64,000 nt of DNA from UBA6115 sp040776985 (GCA_040776985.1 JAXGZL010000002.1:1029611-1093610), one strand, 5' to 3'; numbered from the stretch's first letter, positions 1-8,829 are shown. Translations and numbers: made by a program. The notes: a model not told the origin generated them from the letters alone.

Positions 1-758
1 CTGACCTCCAGCACCTCTTCGTGGTTAATGGGCTGGTCCAATACTCCGGCGGCCATGTTGGTGATGCTGGATATCCCCAGCACCCGCATGCCGGCGTGCC
101 TGGCCACGATGGTTTCCGGCACCGTGGACATGCCCACCGCGTCTGCCCCCAGGATTCTGGCCATGCGGATCTCCGCCGGGGTTTCATAGGTGGGGCCATT
201 CATCCAGCAGTACACGCCTCGCTTCAGGTCAATGCCCAGCTTCTCCGCCTCCTGCCGGGCGATTTCCCGCAGCTCTGGGTCGTAAGCATAGCTCATATCC
301 GGGAAACGGGGGCCAAACTGGTCCATGTTCTTCCCCCTAAGCGGGTTTTTGCCGGAGAGGTTAATAAAATCCTCAATCAGCATCAGATCCCCCGGCTTGA
401 AGGCGGTGTTCACCCCGCCGGCGGCGTTGGTGACAATCAGGGTGTTGACCCCCAGCAGGCGCATCACCCGCACCGGCAGGGTCACCTTGTCCATGCCATA
501 GCCCTCATAGCTGTGAAAGCGGCCGGCCATCACCATCACCCGCTTGTCCTTAAGCGTCCCTACCACAAACTTGCCCGCGTGCCCGGGAACGGTGGAGGCG
601 GGAAAGCCAGGGATCTCGTCATAGCTGATCTCCACCGGGTCCAGCAACTGCTCCTCATAGCCCCCCAGGCCACTGCCCAGGATCAGGCCGATGTCTGCAG
701 GGCCGCAGGTGTTTTTCACCAGCTCGGCCGCTTTTTTGATGTCCTTGTATTTAATCAT
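1..758 (-). CDS. Purine nucleoside phosphorylase, C-terminus cut by window edge
   Basis: Phosphorolysis of purine (deoxy)nucleosides in the cytosol to base plus (deoxy)ribose-1-phosphate, which the upstream deoB product isomerises. About 252 residues are visible from the ATG at 758. Family motifs seen: GSGLGG near residue 29 (phosphate loop), GRFHSYEGY, TNAAGGVN, GPTYETPAEIRM, GMSTVPE and SITNMAAG. This is the trimeric PNP-I/MTAP type (PunA/DeoD-like); the exact substrate range is not decidable. The start overlaps the deoB stop as ATGA, so the two are translationally coupled. Probably only the last 15-25 residues lie outside the window. Confidence 0.95.
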   Translation of the reverse strand, partial: MIKYKDIKKAAELVKNTCGPADIGLILGSGLGGYEEQLLDPVEISYDEIPGFPASTVPGHAGKFVVGTLKDKRVMVMAGRFHSYEGYGMDKVTLPVRVMRLLGVNTLIVTNAAGGVNTAFKPGDLMLIEDFINLSGKNPLRGKNMDQFGPRFPDMSYAYDPELREIARQEAEKLGIDLKRGVYCWMNGPTYETPAEIRMARILGADAVGMSTVPETIVARHAGMRVLGISSITNMAAGVLDQPINHEEVLEV

Positions 759-1927
759 GTGAGTTCCTCCAGTTCTGTCAAAAAGGATTTCGCCTGGTAG
801 CGTTCCTGAAGGCCAAAATACTCGCTGATGGTGGCAGCGATGTCCGCAAAGCTGTCCCTGTCCCCCAAGTGCCGGTGGTGGGTCAGACCCTTTTTCCAGG
901 CCAGCAGCGGGGCATATTCCCGGGTGTGGTCGGTACCCCGGAAGGTGGGGTCACAGCCGTGGTCCGCGGTGATGATCAGCAGATCCTCCTCCCCCATTCT
1001 GTCAAGGAACCGGGGCAGCGTGTCATCAAACTCCTTGAGCGCCTTGGCATAGGCCATCGGGTCCCGCCGGTGTCCGTGGAGCATGTCAAAGTCCACCAGG
1101 TTTACAAACATCAGGCCGTTAAAGGGATGATCCATAAACTGCAGGGCCGCTTCCATGCAGGCGGTGTTGCCGGCGGCATGGTTGCTCTGCGTCAGGCCGC
1201 GGTGAGCGAAAATGTCCTCGATCTTCCCCACGCCCAGCACGTCAAAGCCGGCGGCCTTCAGGTCATCCAGGATGGTGTTGCTGGGCGGCACCAGGGAGAA
1301 ATCCTGCCGGGCGCCGGTGCGCTTGTAGCCCTCCGCGGCACTGCCAATGAAAGGCCTGGCGATCACCCGGCCCACCGCCAGCTCCCCTGTCAGCATCTCC
1401 CTTGCGATCCGGCAGATTTCATACAGCCGCGGAAGGGGAATCACCTCTTCATGGGCTGCGATCTGAAACACCGAGTCCGCCGAGGTGTAGACGATGGGGT
1501 AGCCGGTTTTCTGATGCGCCTCTCCCAGATCCTTGATGATCTCCGTGCCGGAGGCGGGGTAGTTGCCCAGGGTTTTGGTGCCGATGGCCGCTTCAAAGCG
1601 CTTGATGAAGTCCTGGGGAAAGCCCTCCGGGAAGGTGGGAAAGGCCTGGTTCAGCCTGACCCCCGCCATCTCCCAGTGGCCGGTGGTGGTGTCCTTGCCG
1701 GGGGATTTTTCATTGAGCCGGGCGCTTAGCCCAGTTGCCTTTTCATCCAGCGGCAGAAAAGCCGTGGGAATGCCACCAATGCCCAGTTTTTCCAGGTTGG
1801 GCAGCCTGAGGCCTGTGGCCTTCACCGTGTGCCCCAGGGTATTTGAGCCCTCATCCCCATACAGAGGGGCATCCGGCAGGGCGCCGACGCCCACGGAGTC
1901 CAGAACGATTAATACTGCCTTTTTCAT
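755..1927 (-). CDS. deoB: Phosphopentomutase
   Basis: Interconverts (deoxy)ribose-1-phosphate and 5-phosphate, linking nucleoside breakdown to the pentose pool. It has 390 residues, normal for the Firmicutes DeoB family (alkaline-phosphatase superfamily, two Mn ions). Metal and phosphate residues are visible: Asp10 in LIVLDSVGVG, TTTGHWE at about 80-86, DHGCDP at about 322 and DHTREY at about 333. An ATG also exists at 1933, but AGGAGG abuts it; the ATG at 1927 has 6-7 nt spacing and is chosen. First gene of a deoB-pnp operon. Confidence 0.96.
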   Translation of the reverse strand: MKKAVLIVLDSVGVGALPDAPLYGDEGSNTLGHTVKATGLRLPNLEKLGIGGIPTAFLPLDEKATGLSARLNEKSPGKDTTTGHWEMAGVRLNQAFPTFPEGFPQDFIKRFEAAIGTKTLGNYPASGTEIIKDLGEAHQKTGYPIVYTSADSVFQIAAHEEVIPLPRLYEICRIAREMLTGELAVGRVIARPFIGSAAEGYKRTGARQDFSLVPPSNTILDDLKAAGFDVLGVGKIEDIFAHRGLTQSNHAAGNTACMEAALQFMDHPFNGLMFVNLVDFDMLHGHRRDPMAYAKALKEFDDTLPRFLDRMGEEDLLIITADHGCDPTFRGTDHTREYAPLLAWKKGLTHHRHLGDRDSFADIAATISEYFGLQERYQAKSFLTELEELT

Positions 1928-1980
1928 ATGCATCCTCCTGCTTTGATTCTACACTGATTCTGTCCCTTTTAGACCAAATC

Positions 1981-2008
1981 TTGCGGGATAAGGCGGCTGA
2001 TGTATAAT
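1981..2008 (+). promoter_or_regulatory. Promoter for the THUMP methyltransferase gene
   Basis: TTGCGG at 1981-1986, 16-bp spacer, perfect TATAAT at 2003-2008, then GGAGG at 2017-2021. Matches a sigma-A type promoter; assignment is from sequence alone. Confidence 0.6.
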
Positions 2009-2028
2009 AGGTCAACGGAGGAATGAAG

Positions 2029-3129
2029 ATGGAATTGATCGCGACAGCCGCCTTTGGCCTGGAAGGCCTGGTAAAGCAGGAGCTGCAGCAGCTGGGCTTT
2101 TCCGCCAAGGCGGAGCCGGGCGGCGCCCGTTTTGAAAGCGACTTGGCTGGCGCTTTCCGGGCCAATCTCTGGCTGGCCTGCGCCGACCGGGTGATGTGGG
2201 TGATAAAAGAACAGGAAACCCGCAGCTTTGACGCCCTGTTTGAGATGGTGAAGGCCCTTCCCTGGGAGCAGATCCTTCCCCGGGACGCCGCCTTCCCGGT
2301 CAGCGGGCACTGCGCCAGAAGCCAGCTGATGAGCGTGAGCGACTGCCAGAGCATCACCAAAAAGGCCATTGTGGAGCGCCTGAAGCAGCGCCACAAAACT
2401 GACTGGTTCAAAGAAACCGGCCCGGTCTTCCCGGTGTCGGTCACCCTGCACCGGGACATCGCCCGGATTGCGGTTGACACCACCGGCGAGGCGCTGAACC
2501 GGCGGGGCTTCCGCACCTATGTAGGGGAGGCCCCCATCCGGGAGACCCTGGCCGCCGCCATGCTGCGCCTGTCCCCCTGGCGGGGGGACCAGCCCCTGCA
2601 TGACCCCTGCTGCGGCAGCGGCACCCTGCTGCTGGAGGCGGCCTTCCTGGCCGACGGCCGCGCCAGCGGGCTTTCCCGCAGCTTTATCATGGAAAGCTGG
2701 CCGGAAGCGGACAAAAGGCAAATGCAGTCTGTTCGGGAGGAGGCCAAGGCTGCCTTCAGCTTCAAAAACCTCCCGCCCATTTCAGGCTCTGACATAAGCC
2801 CCGAGGCGCTGGACCTGGCAAGGAAGCACCTGCGCCAGGCCGGGCTTTCCAGCCAGGTGAAGGTCTATCAGGCAGACCTTAAGCAACTTAAACTGAGCGA
2901 AGAAAAGCCCTTTTTCATCGCCAACCCGCCCTATGGGGAGCGTCTGGGGGACAAAAAAGCCTCAGACCGCATTTCCGTGGACCTGGGCGCCCTGATGGCC
3001 CGGCATCCAGGCTCTGGCCTGGCGGTCATCACCGCCAACCATGCCTTTGAGCGCCTGATCCGCCGCAAAGCAAAAGCCCGCCGCAGGCTGTACAACGGCA
3101 GGCTGGAGTGTGAGTTCCTGGTGTTTTAA
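2029..3129 (+). CDS. THUMP-domain class I SAM-dependent RNA methyltransferase (RlmL/YpsC type)
   Basis: Predicted rRNA guanine-N2 methyltransferase using S-adenosylmethionine. It has 366 residues: an N-terminal ferredoxin-like/THUMP RNA-binding part (about 1-155) and a C-terminal Rossmann methylase with motif I DPCCGSGTLLLEA near residue 193 and the N2-guanine motif ANPPYGERLGD near 298. Matches the single-domain Gram-positive YpsC relatives of E. coli RlmL, without the RlmK half. ATG 2023 is one base from the GGAGG, so ATG 2029 (7-nt spacing) is preferred. The stop overlaps the convergent flavodoxin stop. The exact rRNA position cannot be read from sequence. Confidence 0.92.
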   Translation: MELIATAAFGLEGLVKQELQQLGFSAKAEPGGARFESDLAGAFRANLWLACADRVMWVIKEQETRSFDALFEMVKALPWEQILPRDAAFPVSGHCARSQLMSVSDCQSITKKAIVERLKQRHKTDWFKETGPVFPVSVTLHRDIARIAVDTTGEALNRRGFRTYVGEAPIRETLAAAMLRLSPWRGDQPLHDPCCGSGTLLLEAAFLADGRASGLSRSFIMESWPEADKRQMQSVREEAKAAFSFKNLPPISGSDISPEALDLARKHLRQAGLSSQVKVYQADLKQLKLSEEKPFFIANPPYGERLGDKKASDRISVDLGALMARHPGSGLAVITANHAFERLIRRKAKARRRLYNGRLECEFLVF

Positions 3130-3668
3130 TCCTTCCTAAAGCCCATCTCCCTGAGCGCATCAAGAATGGGCTCCAGATATTTCCTGTCCGTCCAGTCGCA
3201 CTGGCTCTCCCCCGCCGACAGCAGCGCCTTCATCCAGGGCTCCAGCGTTTCCGGCGGTTTTTTGGACACCACCTTCAGCAGCATTTTGCACATCATCCGG
3301 TCCTTGAGGCTCATTTGCGCCATGTCCCAGGCGCCCCTCAGGTAAAACAGCGGGACGGAAGACAGGGGGCCGGTCATGTTGCGCCCCGCAATTTCCTCCA
3401 GGGCTTTTTCATCATAGGGGGAGGCGCCCACACAAAAGACCAGCAGCCGCTTGCCCGCAAGCAGGCTGGCATTCATTTTGAGAAAGTTCAGGCCCCGGAT
3501 CCCGGTGGCATGGATGCCGCCGCCGGAGAGGATGACCTCACGGCCCTCAAGGTCCTCCGGCCTGGCCCGCTCGCTGGACAGCACCGGGAAGCCTGTCTCT
3601 TCCCCCAGCCATCTGGCATACTTCTCTGTGGCGCCATATTTGGAGGTGTATAGAATGATTCCGTTCAT
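3126..3668 (-). CDS. Flavodoxin-domain protein (protoporphyrinogen oxidase HemG-like fold)
   Basis: 180 residues beginning with a flavodoxin phosphate loop, YTSKYGATEKYARW (about 7-20), followed by VILSGGGIHATG, the usual second loop contacting the flavin ring. Family knowledge: such proteins bind FMN and act as electron carriers or menaquinone-dependent oxidases; the actual partner is unknown. It sits 21 bp after rimI on the same strand, so it may be the last gene of the riboswitch-led ribU-tsaE-tsaB-rimI run, an attractive place for an FMN protein. No heme genes are nearby, so HemG activity is not claimed. Confidence 0.8.
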   Translation of the reverse strand: MNGIILYTSKYGATEKYARWLGEETGFPVLSSERARPEDLEGREVILSGGGIHATGIRGLNFLKMNASLLAGKRLLVFCVGASPYDEKALEEIAGRNMTGPLSSVPLFYLRGAWDMAQMSLKDRMMCKMLLKVVSKKPPETLEPWMKALLSAGESQCDWTDRKYLEPILDALREMGFRKD

Positions 3669-3689
3669 AGCAGCTGTCCCCCTTTCAGT

Positions 3690-4187
3690 TCAGTCAAGAT
3701 CCACCGTCTCCTGCTCCCTGAAATCAGGCTCTACGGCAGGCAAATGGTCACAGACCATCAGGAAGGCGTCCTCCCCGTTGTCTGAATAATACTTCTTGCG
3801 CACATGCACCTTGATAAAGCCAAAGGAGGAATACAGCGCGATGGCCGGGGCATTGCTGGGCCTCACCTCCAGGGTCAGGTAGCGGACGCCCAGGTTGCTG
3901 GCGTATTGCAGCAGCGCCTCAATCAGCCGCCTGCCAATGCCCTGTCCCCTGGCCTCCTGAAGCACCGCCACATTGGTGATATGCCCTTCATCCAGAATGA
4001 TATGCACGCCGGCAAAGCCCAGAAGGCGTCCCGCCTCCTCCGCCACCAGGTAGCGGGCGACGCGGTTTTCCATCATTTCCCGCTCAAAGTCCTGCAGGGT
4101 CCAGGGCGTCGCAAAACAGGCCGCCTCCAGGGCGGCCACGGCGGGAACATCCGCCAGGGTCATGCGTCGGATATGAAGTTCAGCCAT
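3690..4187 (-). CDS. rimI: Ribosomal protein S18 alanine N-acetyltransferase
   Basis: 165-residue GNAT acetyltransferase. The acetyl-CoA loop is visible as EARGQGIGRRLIEALL (about 82-97), with the family's PWTLQDFEREM and NPAIALY-like (SNAPAIALYSSFGF) segments. RimI acetylates the N-terminus of ribosomal protein S18 and is classically linked to tsaB and tsaE, as here. The start overlaps the end of tsaB by 8 bp, implying coupling. The C-terminal tail (PAVEPDFREQ) is unremarkable. Confidence 0.92.
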   Translation of the reverse strand: MAELHIRRMTLADVPAVAALEAACFATPWTLQDFEREMMENRVARYLVAEEAGRLLGFAGVHIILDEGHITNVAVLQEARGQGIGRRLIEALLQYASNLGVRYLTLEVRPSNAPAIALYSSFGFIKVHVRKKYYSDNGEDAFLMVCDHLPAVEPDFREQETVDLD

Positions 4188-4863
4188 GTTTGGCCGCCCT
4201 TAAGCGCTCCGCCTGGGGCGCCCGTAAATATAGGGGCTTCAGGTCACCCGGCTCCACTGCCAATTCAGGCTTCAGGCTGGCCAGGTGGGCGGCCGCCCCT
4301 GCCCCTGGCAGCAGCAGGTGAGGCGGCGCAAACCGGGCGCGATTGCCCAGTGCTTTTTCAATCTGCTCCCGGCAGGGCTTGACCCCGTCCCCCAGGAACA
4401 GCAGGGGGCCCTCAAATTTGCCTACCTGTTCCAGATATTCATCCAGCGGCAGCGCTTCATCTGCCATCAGGCGCTTTTCGTCACGGAAGGCCGCGCCATA
4501 CACCTGCAGGCTCCGGGCGTCCCGGATGGGACAGAGCACAAAACCTGGCATGAGCAGGCTGCGGGCCATGGCCTCCAGGGCGTTGACCGCCAGACACTTG
4601 ATGCCCCGGGCCCTGGCCAGCCCCTGGGCGGTGGCCACGCCGATGCGCACCCCGGTAAAGGAACCAGGGCCCACCACAGCGGCCACCAGGTGGATATCCG
4701 CCATGGCTTTCCCGCCCTTGTCCAGAGCCTCCTCCACCATCGGCAGCAGGTTTCTGGAATGGGTCAGCTTGTTCACCGCCCTGGCCTCATAGCAAAGGCC
4801 CTTGTCATCCAGAAGGGCCACGCTGCAAACCGGGCCTGAGGTGTCCAGTGCCAGGATGGTCAC
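4180..4863 (-). CDS. tsaB: tRNA threonylcarbamoyladenosine modification protein TsaB
   Basis: 227 residues of the ASKHA fold. TILALDTSGPVCSVALLDD opens the chain, and the signature GPGSFTGVRIGVATAQGLA lies near 67-85. TsaB partners TsaD and TsaE to add threonylcarbamoyl to A37 of ANN-decoding tRNAs; it scaffolds rather than catalyses. Overlaps tsaE upstream by 4 bp (ATGA) and rimI downstream by 8 bp. tsaD itself is not in this window. Confidence 0.95.
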   Translation of the reverse strand: MTILALDTSGPVCSVALLDDKGLCYEARAVNKLTHSRNLLPMVEEALDKGGKAMADIHLVAAVVGPGSFTGVRIGVATAQGLARARGIKCLAVNALEAMARSLLMPGFVLCPIRDARSLQVYGAAFRDEKRLMADEALPLDEYLEQVGKFEGPLLFLGDGVKPCREQIEKALGNRARFAPPHLLLPGAGAAAHLASLKPELAVEPGDLKPLYLRAPQAERLRAAKHG

Positions 4864-5321
4864 GCCGTTTCCTCCTTAAGGCTTAGCTCCCTGAACCCGC
4901 CCTGGGGCCTGAGGCTGATCTGCCGGCGATGCTCCCCCATTGGGGTGATTTCCACCAGCAGGTGCCTGTCCGGGCACAGCTCAGGCGCCCGTTCATGCCA
5001 CTCGATCAGGGTGATCCAGTCCCCTTCAATATACTCCTCAAGGCCGGACATCAGCAACTCCTCCTGGTCCTCCGCCCGGTACCAGTCAAAGTGATGCAGG
5101 GGGATGCGGCCGACGTCATAGATATTAAGCAGCGTAAAGGTGGGGCTGGGGACAGGACCAGTGATGCCCAGCCCGCGGGCTATCCCCCGGGCCAGCTCGC
5201 TTTTCCCGGCCCCCAGCTCCCCCGAGAGCAGCAGCACGTCCCCTGGCTGAAGGACATCAGCCAGGCGCTGCCCCAGTTTCAGGGTTTCATCCCTGCTTTC
5301 CGTTTGGAATCGCAACTTCAC
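4860..5321 (-). CDS. tsaE: tRNA threonylcarbamoyladenosine ATPase TsaE
   Basis: 153-residue P-loop ATPase required for t6A formation. The Walker A GELGAGKSELARGI (about 34-47), the switch segment SPTFTLLNIY and the HFDWYR motif are all present. Its first 35 bp overlap the 3' end of ribU, so its ribosome site lies inside ribU and translation is probably coupled. That physically places t6A genes downstream of the FMN riboswitch. Confidence 0.95.
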   Translation of the reverse strand: MKLRFQTESRDETLKLGQRLADVLQPGDVLLLSGELGAGKSELARGIARGLGITGPVPSPTFTLLNIYDVGRIPLHHFDWYRAEDQEELLMSGLEEYIEGDWITLIEWHERAPELCPDRHLLVEITPMGEHRRQISLRPQGGFRELSLKEETA

Positions 5322-5889
5322 TCACCGATTTTTTCATAAAGCCGGACAGGCGCTTGTACAGGGCCTGGACCAGCAGGCAGTTGATGCCGCCCTTGATCAG
5401 GTTGAAGGGCAGGATGCCGCCCCAGAGATAGCCGCTGACGCTCATCCCCATGTTGCCCATGGCCTGCTCAAAGCCTGAGCCAAAGTAGGTGGGCAGCAGG
5501 ATGAAGCGGTTGGCCAGCACAGCGGCAAACACCATGGTCACGATGCCGATCAGCATGCCCACGATGGCCCCGCGCCAGGTGTGGTTTTTCAGGTACATGA
5601 AGGAGGGGGGCAGGATGAAGGCCAGGCCGATGATGATGTTGGCCAACTCCCCGATGCCGCCGGTGGTGCCGCCCAGGATATGCACCACATTGGTGACCAC
5701 AGTCGCGATGATGGCCATGCCAGGGCCGATGGAAAAGCCCAGCAGAAGCAGGGGCGTAAAGGAGAAGTCCAGCTTCAGCCAGGGGGCAAAAAAGGCCAGC
5801 GGAATCTCCGGAAAATAGCTCAGGATGATGGCCAGCGCTGTCAGAAGCGCCGCGTAGGTGAGGTCGGTTGTGCTGTACTTGCGGAACAT
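5287..5889 (-). CDS. ribU: Riboflavin ECF transporter S component RibU
   Basis: Membrane substrate-binding subunit that takes up riboflavin with a shared EcfA/EcfT module (not in this window). About 200 residues with 5-6 hydrophobic spans; the opening TTDLTYAALLTALAIILSYF matches the S-component motif that contacts EcfT. Substrate is supported by the FMN riboswitch directly upstream. An ATG at 5907 is in frame, but GGGAGG six bases before ATG 5889 decides the start. The 3' end overlaps tsaE. Confidence 0.93.
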   Translation of the reverse strand: MFRKYSTTDLTYAALLTALAIILSYFPEIPLAFFAPWLKLDFSFTPLLLLGFSIGPGMAIIATVVTNVVHILGGTTGGIGELANIIIGLAFILPPSFMYLKNHTWRGAIVGMLIGIVTMVFAAVLANRFILLPTYFGSGFEQAMGNMGMSVSGYLWGGILPFNLIKGGINCLLVQALYKRLSGFMKKSVSEVAIPNGKQG

Positions 5890-5909
5890 GGTGTGCCTCC
5901 CAATCATAA

Positions 5910-5939
5910 ATTCGCCCCGACGATGTGTTCAGGGCGAAT
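5910..5939 (-). terminator. Hairpin in the riboswitch expression platform
   Basis: On the minus strand ATTCGCCC pairs with GGGCGAAT across a 14-nt loop, directly before the ribU ribosome site. The U-run after it is weak (TTTATGATT). The left arm can instead pair upstream (GAATG with CATTC), giving an anti-terminator-like alternative. It may act by termination or by masking the ribosome site. Confidence 0.55.
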
Positions 5940-5956
5940 GCTGTTGACATTCCGAT

Positions 5957-6068
5957 AGCTTCCTTCTTTCATCCAGACTGTACTGTCGGCCATGGAGTTT
6001 CACCATGTCAGCCTTTCGGCTCGCGGGCTTTCACCGCCGGTGGGGACTTGCACCCCGCCCTGAAGACG
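5957..6068 (-). ncRNA. FMN riboswitch (RFN element)
   Basis: The conserved core reads on the minus strand as GGGGTGCAAGTCCCC, ACCGGCGGT, then GCCCGCGAGC, a CATGG...CCATGG stem-loop and ACAGTCTGGATG, closed by CTTC/GAAG. These are the diagnostic RFN blocks. It binds FMN and lowers expression of flavin genes; here it precedes ribU and the linked tsaE-tsaB-rimI-flavodoxin genes. Confidence 0.96.
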
Positions 6069-6113
6069 CATCATATGGAGTTGAACCCATCCTACCACCG
6101 CGCCAGGCGCCTG

Positions 6114-7322
6114 TCAAGCAGGGGGATGCAGCTGGACCGCCCCCTCCTGTCTCACGTCCAGCACATGGCAGCTGTCCGCCCCGAACAGGGCGTCCATCTG
6201 TTGGATAAAGGCCTCTGTTTTGTGGTCCGGCACGAAGTTCAGCGTGGTGCCGGCAAAGCCACCCCCGTGCACCCTGCAGGCGCCCTCCCCCTGCAGCACT
6301 TCCTCCGCCAGAGCCAGGGCCAGGGCCAGGGGCTGGCTCCCCGGCTTGGCGTAGAGGTTTTGCAGCATGGTCCAGGAGGACAGACCGCTCAGGTTCACCA
6401 TCCGGAAAAACTGCTTCAGGTCATTTCGCCTGAGGGCTTCCACCGTCTGGTCCACCCGCTCATTCTCGCGGTAGAAATGCATTGCCCGCAGCACTGCCCG
6501 GTCCCCCGCCTGCCGCCTGATCTCCGGCACAGAGCGCAGGAAGTCTGCCTTGTCCCGCTGACGCAAGACTTCCACCCCCATCACCCGGGCCGCCGCCTGC
6601 ATTTCAGAGCGGATGGCGCTGTAGGCCGGGGTCAGGTCATCATGGCTGCCCCGGGTATCCACCACAATCAGGTGATAGCCCTGCTGCGCAAAGGAAAAGG
6701 GCAGGGCGTCAACAAGGGGCTCCTCCCCCTTGAAGTCCATGGCCACCAGGCCCCCCACGGAGGAAGCCATCTGGTCCATCAGCCCGCAGGGCTTCCCAAA
6801 GTATTTGTTTTCAGCGTATTGTCCGATTTTGGCGCGGACGCCAGCATCCAGGGTGAAGCCGCCATACAACGCGTCAAAAAGCGCCGCCACAGCCACCTCA
6901 AAGGCGGCGGAAGAGGACAGGCCGGAGCCTGACATCACCTGGGAGGTCATCACCGCGTCAAAGCCGCCGACGGGATGCCCCAGGGCCTTCATCCGGGCCG
7001 CTACGCCCCGGATCAGGGCGGCGGTGGTCCCCTCCTCCTCCTTCTGAACAAACAGGTCATCCAGGTTTAAGGTCAGCTGCGGATATCCCTCGCTGTGAAG
7101 GCGCACCTGCCCATCCTCCCGGGGGGAGGCCAGGGCCAGGGTGTCCAGGTTGACCGCCGCCGCCAGCACCTTGCCCCGGTTGTGGTCGGTGTGGTTGCCG
7201 ATGATCTCTGTCCGTCCGGGCGCCGACACCAAAACCAGCGGATGCCCCTGGCCGAAGGCCGCCTGGTGCGCTTCCACCAGGCGCTGGTATCTGCCCTTAT
7301 ACTCTGCCGTGTGAATTTTCAT
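6114..7322 (-). CDS. galK: Galactokinase
   Basis: Cytosolic ATP-dependent phosphorylation of galactose at C1 (Leloir pathway). 402 residues from ATG 7322. GHMP-kinase signatures: sugar-binding motif APGRTEIIGNHTDHNRGKV near 34-52, ATP loop GSGLSSSAAFEVAV near 131-144 and C-terminal GGGFAGTTLNFV. The start overlaps the stop of the solute-binding protein as TGATG. No galT or galE lies nearby, so it is separated from the rest of the pathway. Confidence 0.95.
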   Translation of the reverse strand: MKIHTAEYKGRYQRLVEAHQAAFGQGHPLVLVSAPGRTEIIGNHTDHNRGKVLAAAVNLDTLALASPREDGQVRLHSEGYPQLTLNLDDLFVQKEEEGTTAALIRGVAARMKALGHPVGGFDAVMTSQVMSGSGLSSSAAFEVAVAALFDALYGGFTLDAGVRAKIGQYAENKYFGKPCGLMDQMASSVGGLVAMDFKGEEPLVDALPFSFAQQGYHLIVVDTRGSHDDLTPAYSAIRSEMQAAARVMGVEVLRQRDKADFLRSVPEIRRQAGDRAVLRAMHFYRENERVDQTVEALRRNDLKQFFRMVNLSGLSSWTMLQNLYAKPGSQPLALALALAEEVLQGEGACRVHGGGFAGTTLNFVPDHKTEAFIQQMDALFGADSCHVLDVRQEGAVQLHPPA

Positions 7323-8818
7323 CACTTGCTCTCCCCCCGCTCCAGTATTTCCTGCCAGAAGGCCATAAACGCCGGAAGGCCCAGGGCCTCCAGCTCCGCT
7401 TTGAATTCCGTGATCTCTTCCTGTGTCAGCGCCCTTTCCCCCAGCAAAAATCGGGCGATGCCCTCATCCACATGCCGCCCGATGACTGCCTGCAGGGGGG
7501 CGATCCGCTGTTCCTCCGCCTCCGTCAAGGAAAAGGGCGGGAAGGGGTCAGCGGCCACCGCGCGCACCTGATCCACCTGTCCGGACAGCTGCCCCACCAG
7601 GGGATCGCTGTATCGGCGCTGGAAGGCATCGCTGGAGACGCCCGGGATGGCCGTGCCGGTGGAGATGATGCCGTTGGCCTGGTAGGCCGTGTCCTGGATT
7701 CCCGGCAGGCTGCGCCAGCTGCCGTCCCCGTCCACCACATAGTCCTGCCCTTCCTTGCCGATGGCAGCCAGGATGGCCCCTTCCGGCGCGTAGAGGGCAT
7801 CCACCCAGCGGAGGATGGCCGGCACATCCTGGCAGGCGGTGGTCACGGCAAAGGTGCCGGTGACCACCGCCGGGGCGATGCTCCTGTACACCTGTCGGCC
7901 TTCATACACCATAGGCGGCAGCGCCACATAGTCATCCACCCACTCCATGGGCACAAGGAAGCCCGGAAGCGGGGCGAAAAAGGCGCCCAGCACCCGGGTA
8001 GCCTTGGCGTCGCTCACCCGCCTGAAGGCGTCCAGGGTGGAGAAGCCGTTTTTGTTCAGCAGGCCCCCCTGATACAGCGCCCTGCACCAGGAAAGAAAGG
8101 CCCAGAAGTCCTCCTCCAGGGGCATGAAAGCCGCCTGGCCATCCTTCACAAAGAGGTTGAAGTCATTGGCGGCCAGGCCAAAGGCATGGGCCAGGTATTT
8201 CAGGTCATAGGCCCCCAGGAAGGACAGGGGAATTTCATCCCGCTTGCCGTTGCGGTTGGGGTCCTTATCCTTGAAGGCCTGAAGAACCGTTTCCAGCTCT
8301 TCATGGTTTTGGGGCAGGCCCAGCTTCAGTTCATCCAGCCAGGCCTTGTTGATCCACAGCGCGTTTTGCGCAGGCGCCGTTTCCACAAAGGGCAGGGCGA
8401 CAATCTGCCCTCCCGGCAGGGTGATGGCCCGCCGGATGTCAGGCCTTTCTGTCATCAGGGCGCTTAGGTTGGGGCAATGCGCTTGCAGATAGGGCGCCAG
8501 ATCAATCAGCACGCCCTCCTCAAGCAGCCTGATGGCCATGGCTGGGGAGAGCGCCGCCTTGAACAGCAGGTCCGGCGCGTCCTGCTTCAGGTTTAACAGG
8601 GCCTCCTGATAGCTGGCCGGATCGCCGTACTGGCGGAACTGGAAATCAATGCCCGTTTTTTCCGCCATGTGCCGGAAAAAGCGGTTATCCGCCCACTTCC
8701 TGTTCATCCCCGCGTCCTCCAGCCCCATCAGGGGGAAGGTCTGGGCCAGAGCCTGGGGCAACAGGGCCATCAGCACCAGCAGCAGGGCCAGCAAACGCCA
8801 CAATCTTTTCATCCTCAT
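7322..8818 (-). CDS. Extracellular solute-binding protein, family 1-like, without adjacent permease
   Basis: 498 residues starting MRMKRLWRLLALLLV, a Sec signal peptide with a probable signal peptidase I site after ALA near residue 26. No lipobox cysteine is seen, which is unusual for a Gram-positive binding protein. The mature part has the fold pattern of sugar-type ABC binding proteins (e.g. DRNPNGKRDEIPLSF-like calcium loop, DAFRRVSDAKATR). Lies 11 bp after the TraX-like gene and overlaps galK, so one transcript is likely; a galactoside ligand is only inference. An in-frame extension upstream would overlap TraX and lacks a ribosome site. Confidence 0.8.
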   Translation of the reverse strand: MRMKRLWRLLALLLVLMALLPQALAQTFPLMGLEDAGMNRKWADNRFFRHMAEKTGIDFQFRQYGDPASYQEALLNLKQDAPDLLFKAALSPAMAIRLLEEGVLIDLAPYLQAHCPNLSALMTERPDIRRAITLPGGQIVALPFVETAPAQNALWINKAWLDELKLGLPQNHEELETVLQAFKDKDPNRNGKRDEIPLSFLGAYDLKYLAHAFGLAANDFNLFVKDGQAAFMPLEEDFWAFLSWCRALYQGGLLNKNGFSTLDAFRRVSDAKATRVLGAFFAPLPGFLVPMEWVDDYVALPPMVYEGRQVYRSIAPAVVTGTFAVTTACQDVPAILRWVDALYAPEGAILAAIGKEGQDYVVDGDGSWRSLPGIQDTAYQANGIISTGTAIPGVSSDAFQRRYSDPLVGQLSGQVDQVRAVAADPFPPFSLTEAEEQRIAPLQAVIGRHVDEGIARFLLGERALTQEEITEFKAELEALGLPAFMAFWQEILERGESK

Positions 8819-8829
8819 CGTCCAATCTG

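Noticed and set aside
869..1729. Long plus-strand open frame opposite deoB
   Set aside because: Antisense shadow of a GC-rich gene; no motif or ribosome site. Many similar frames across 1-33 kb were dropped for the same reason.
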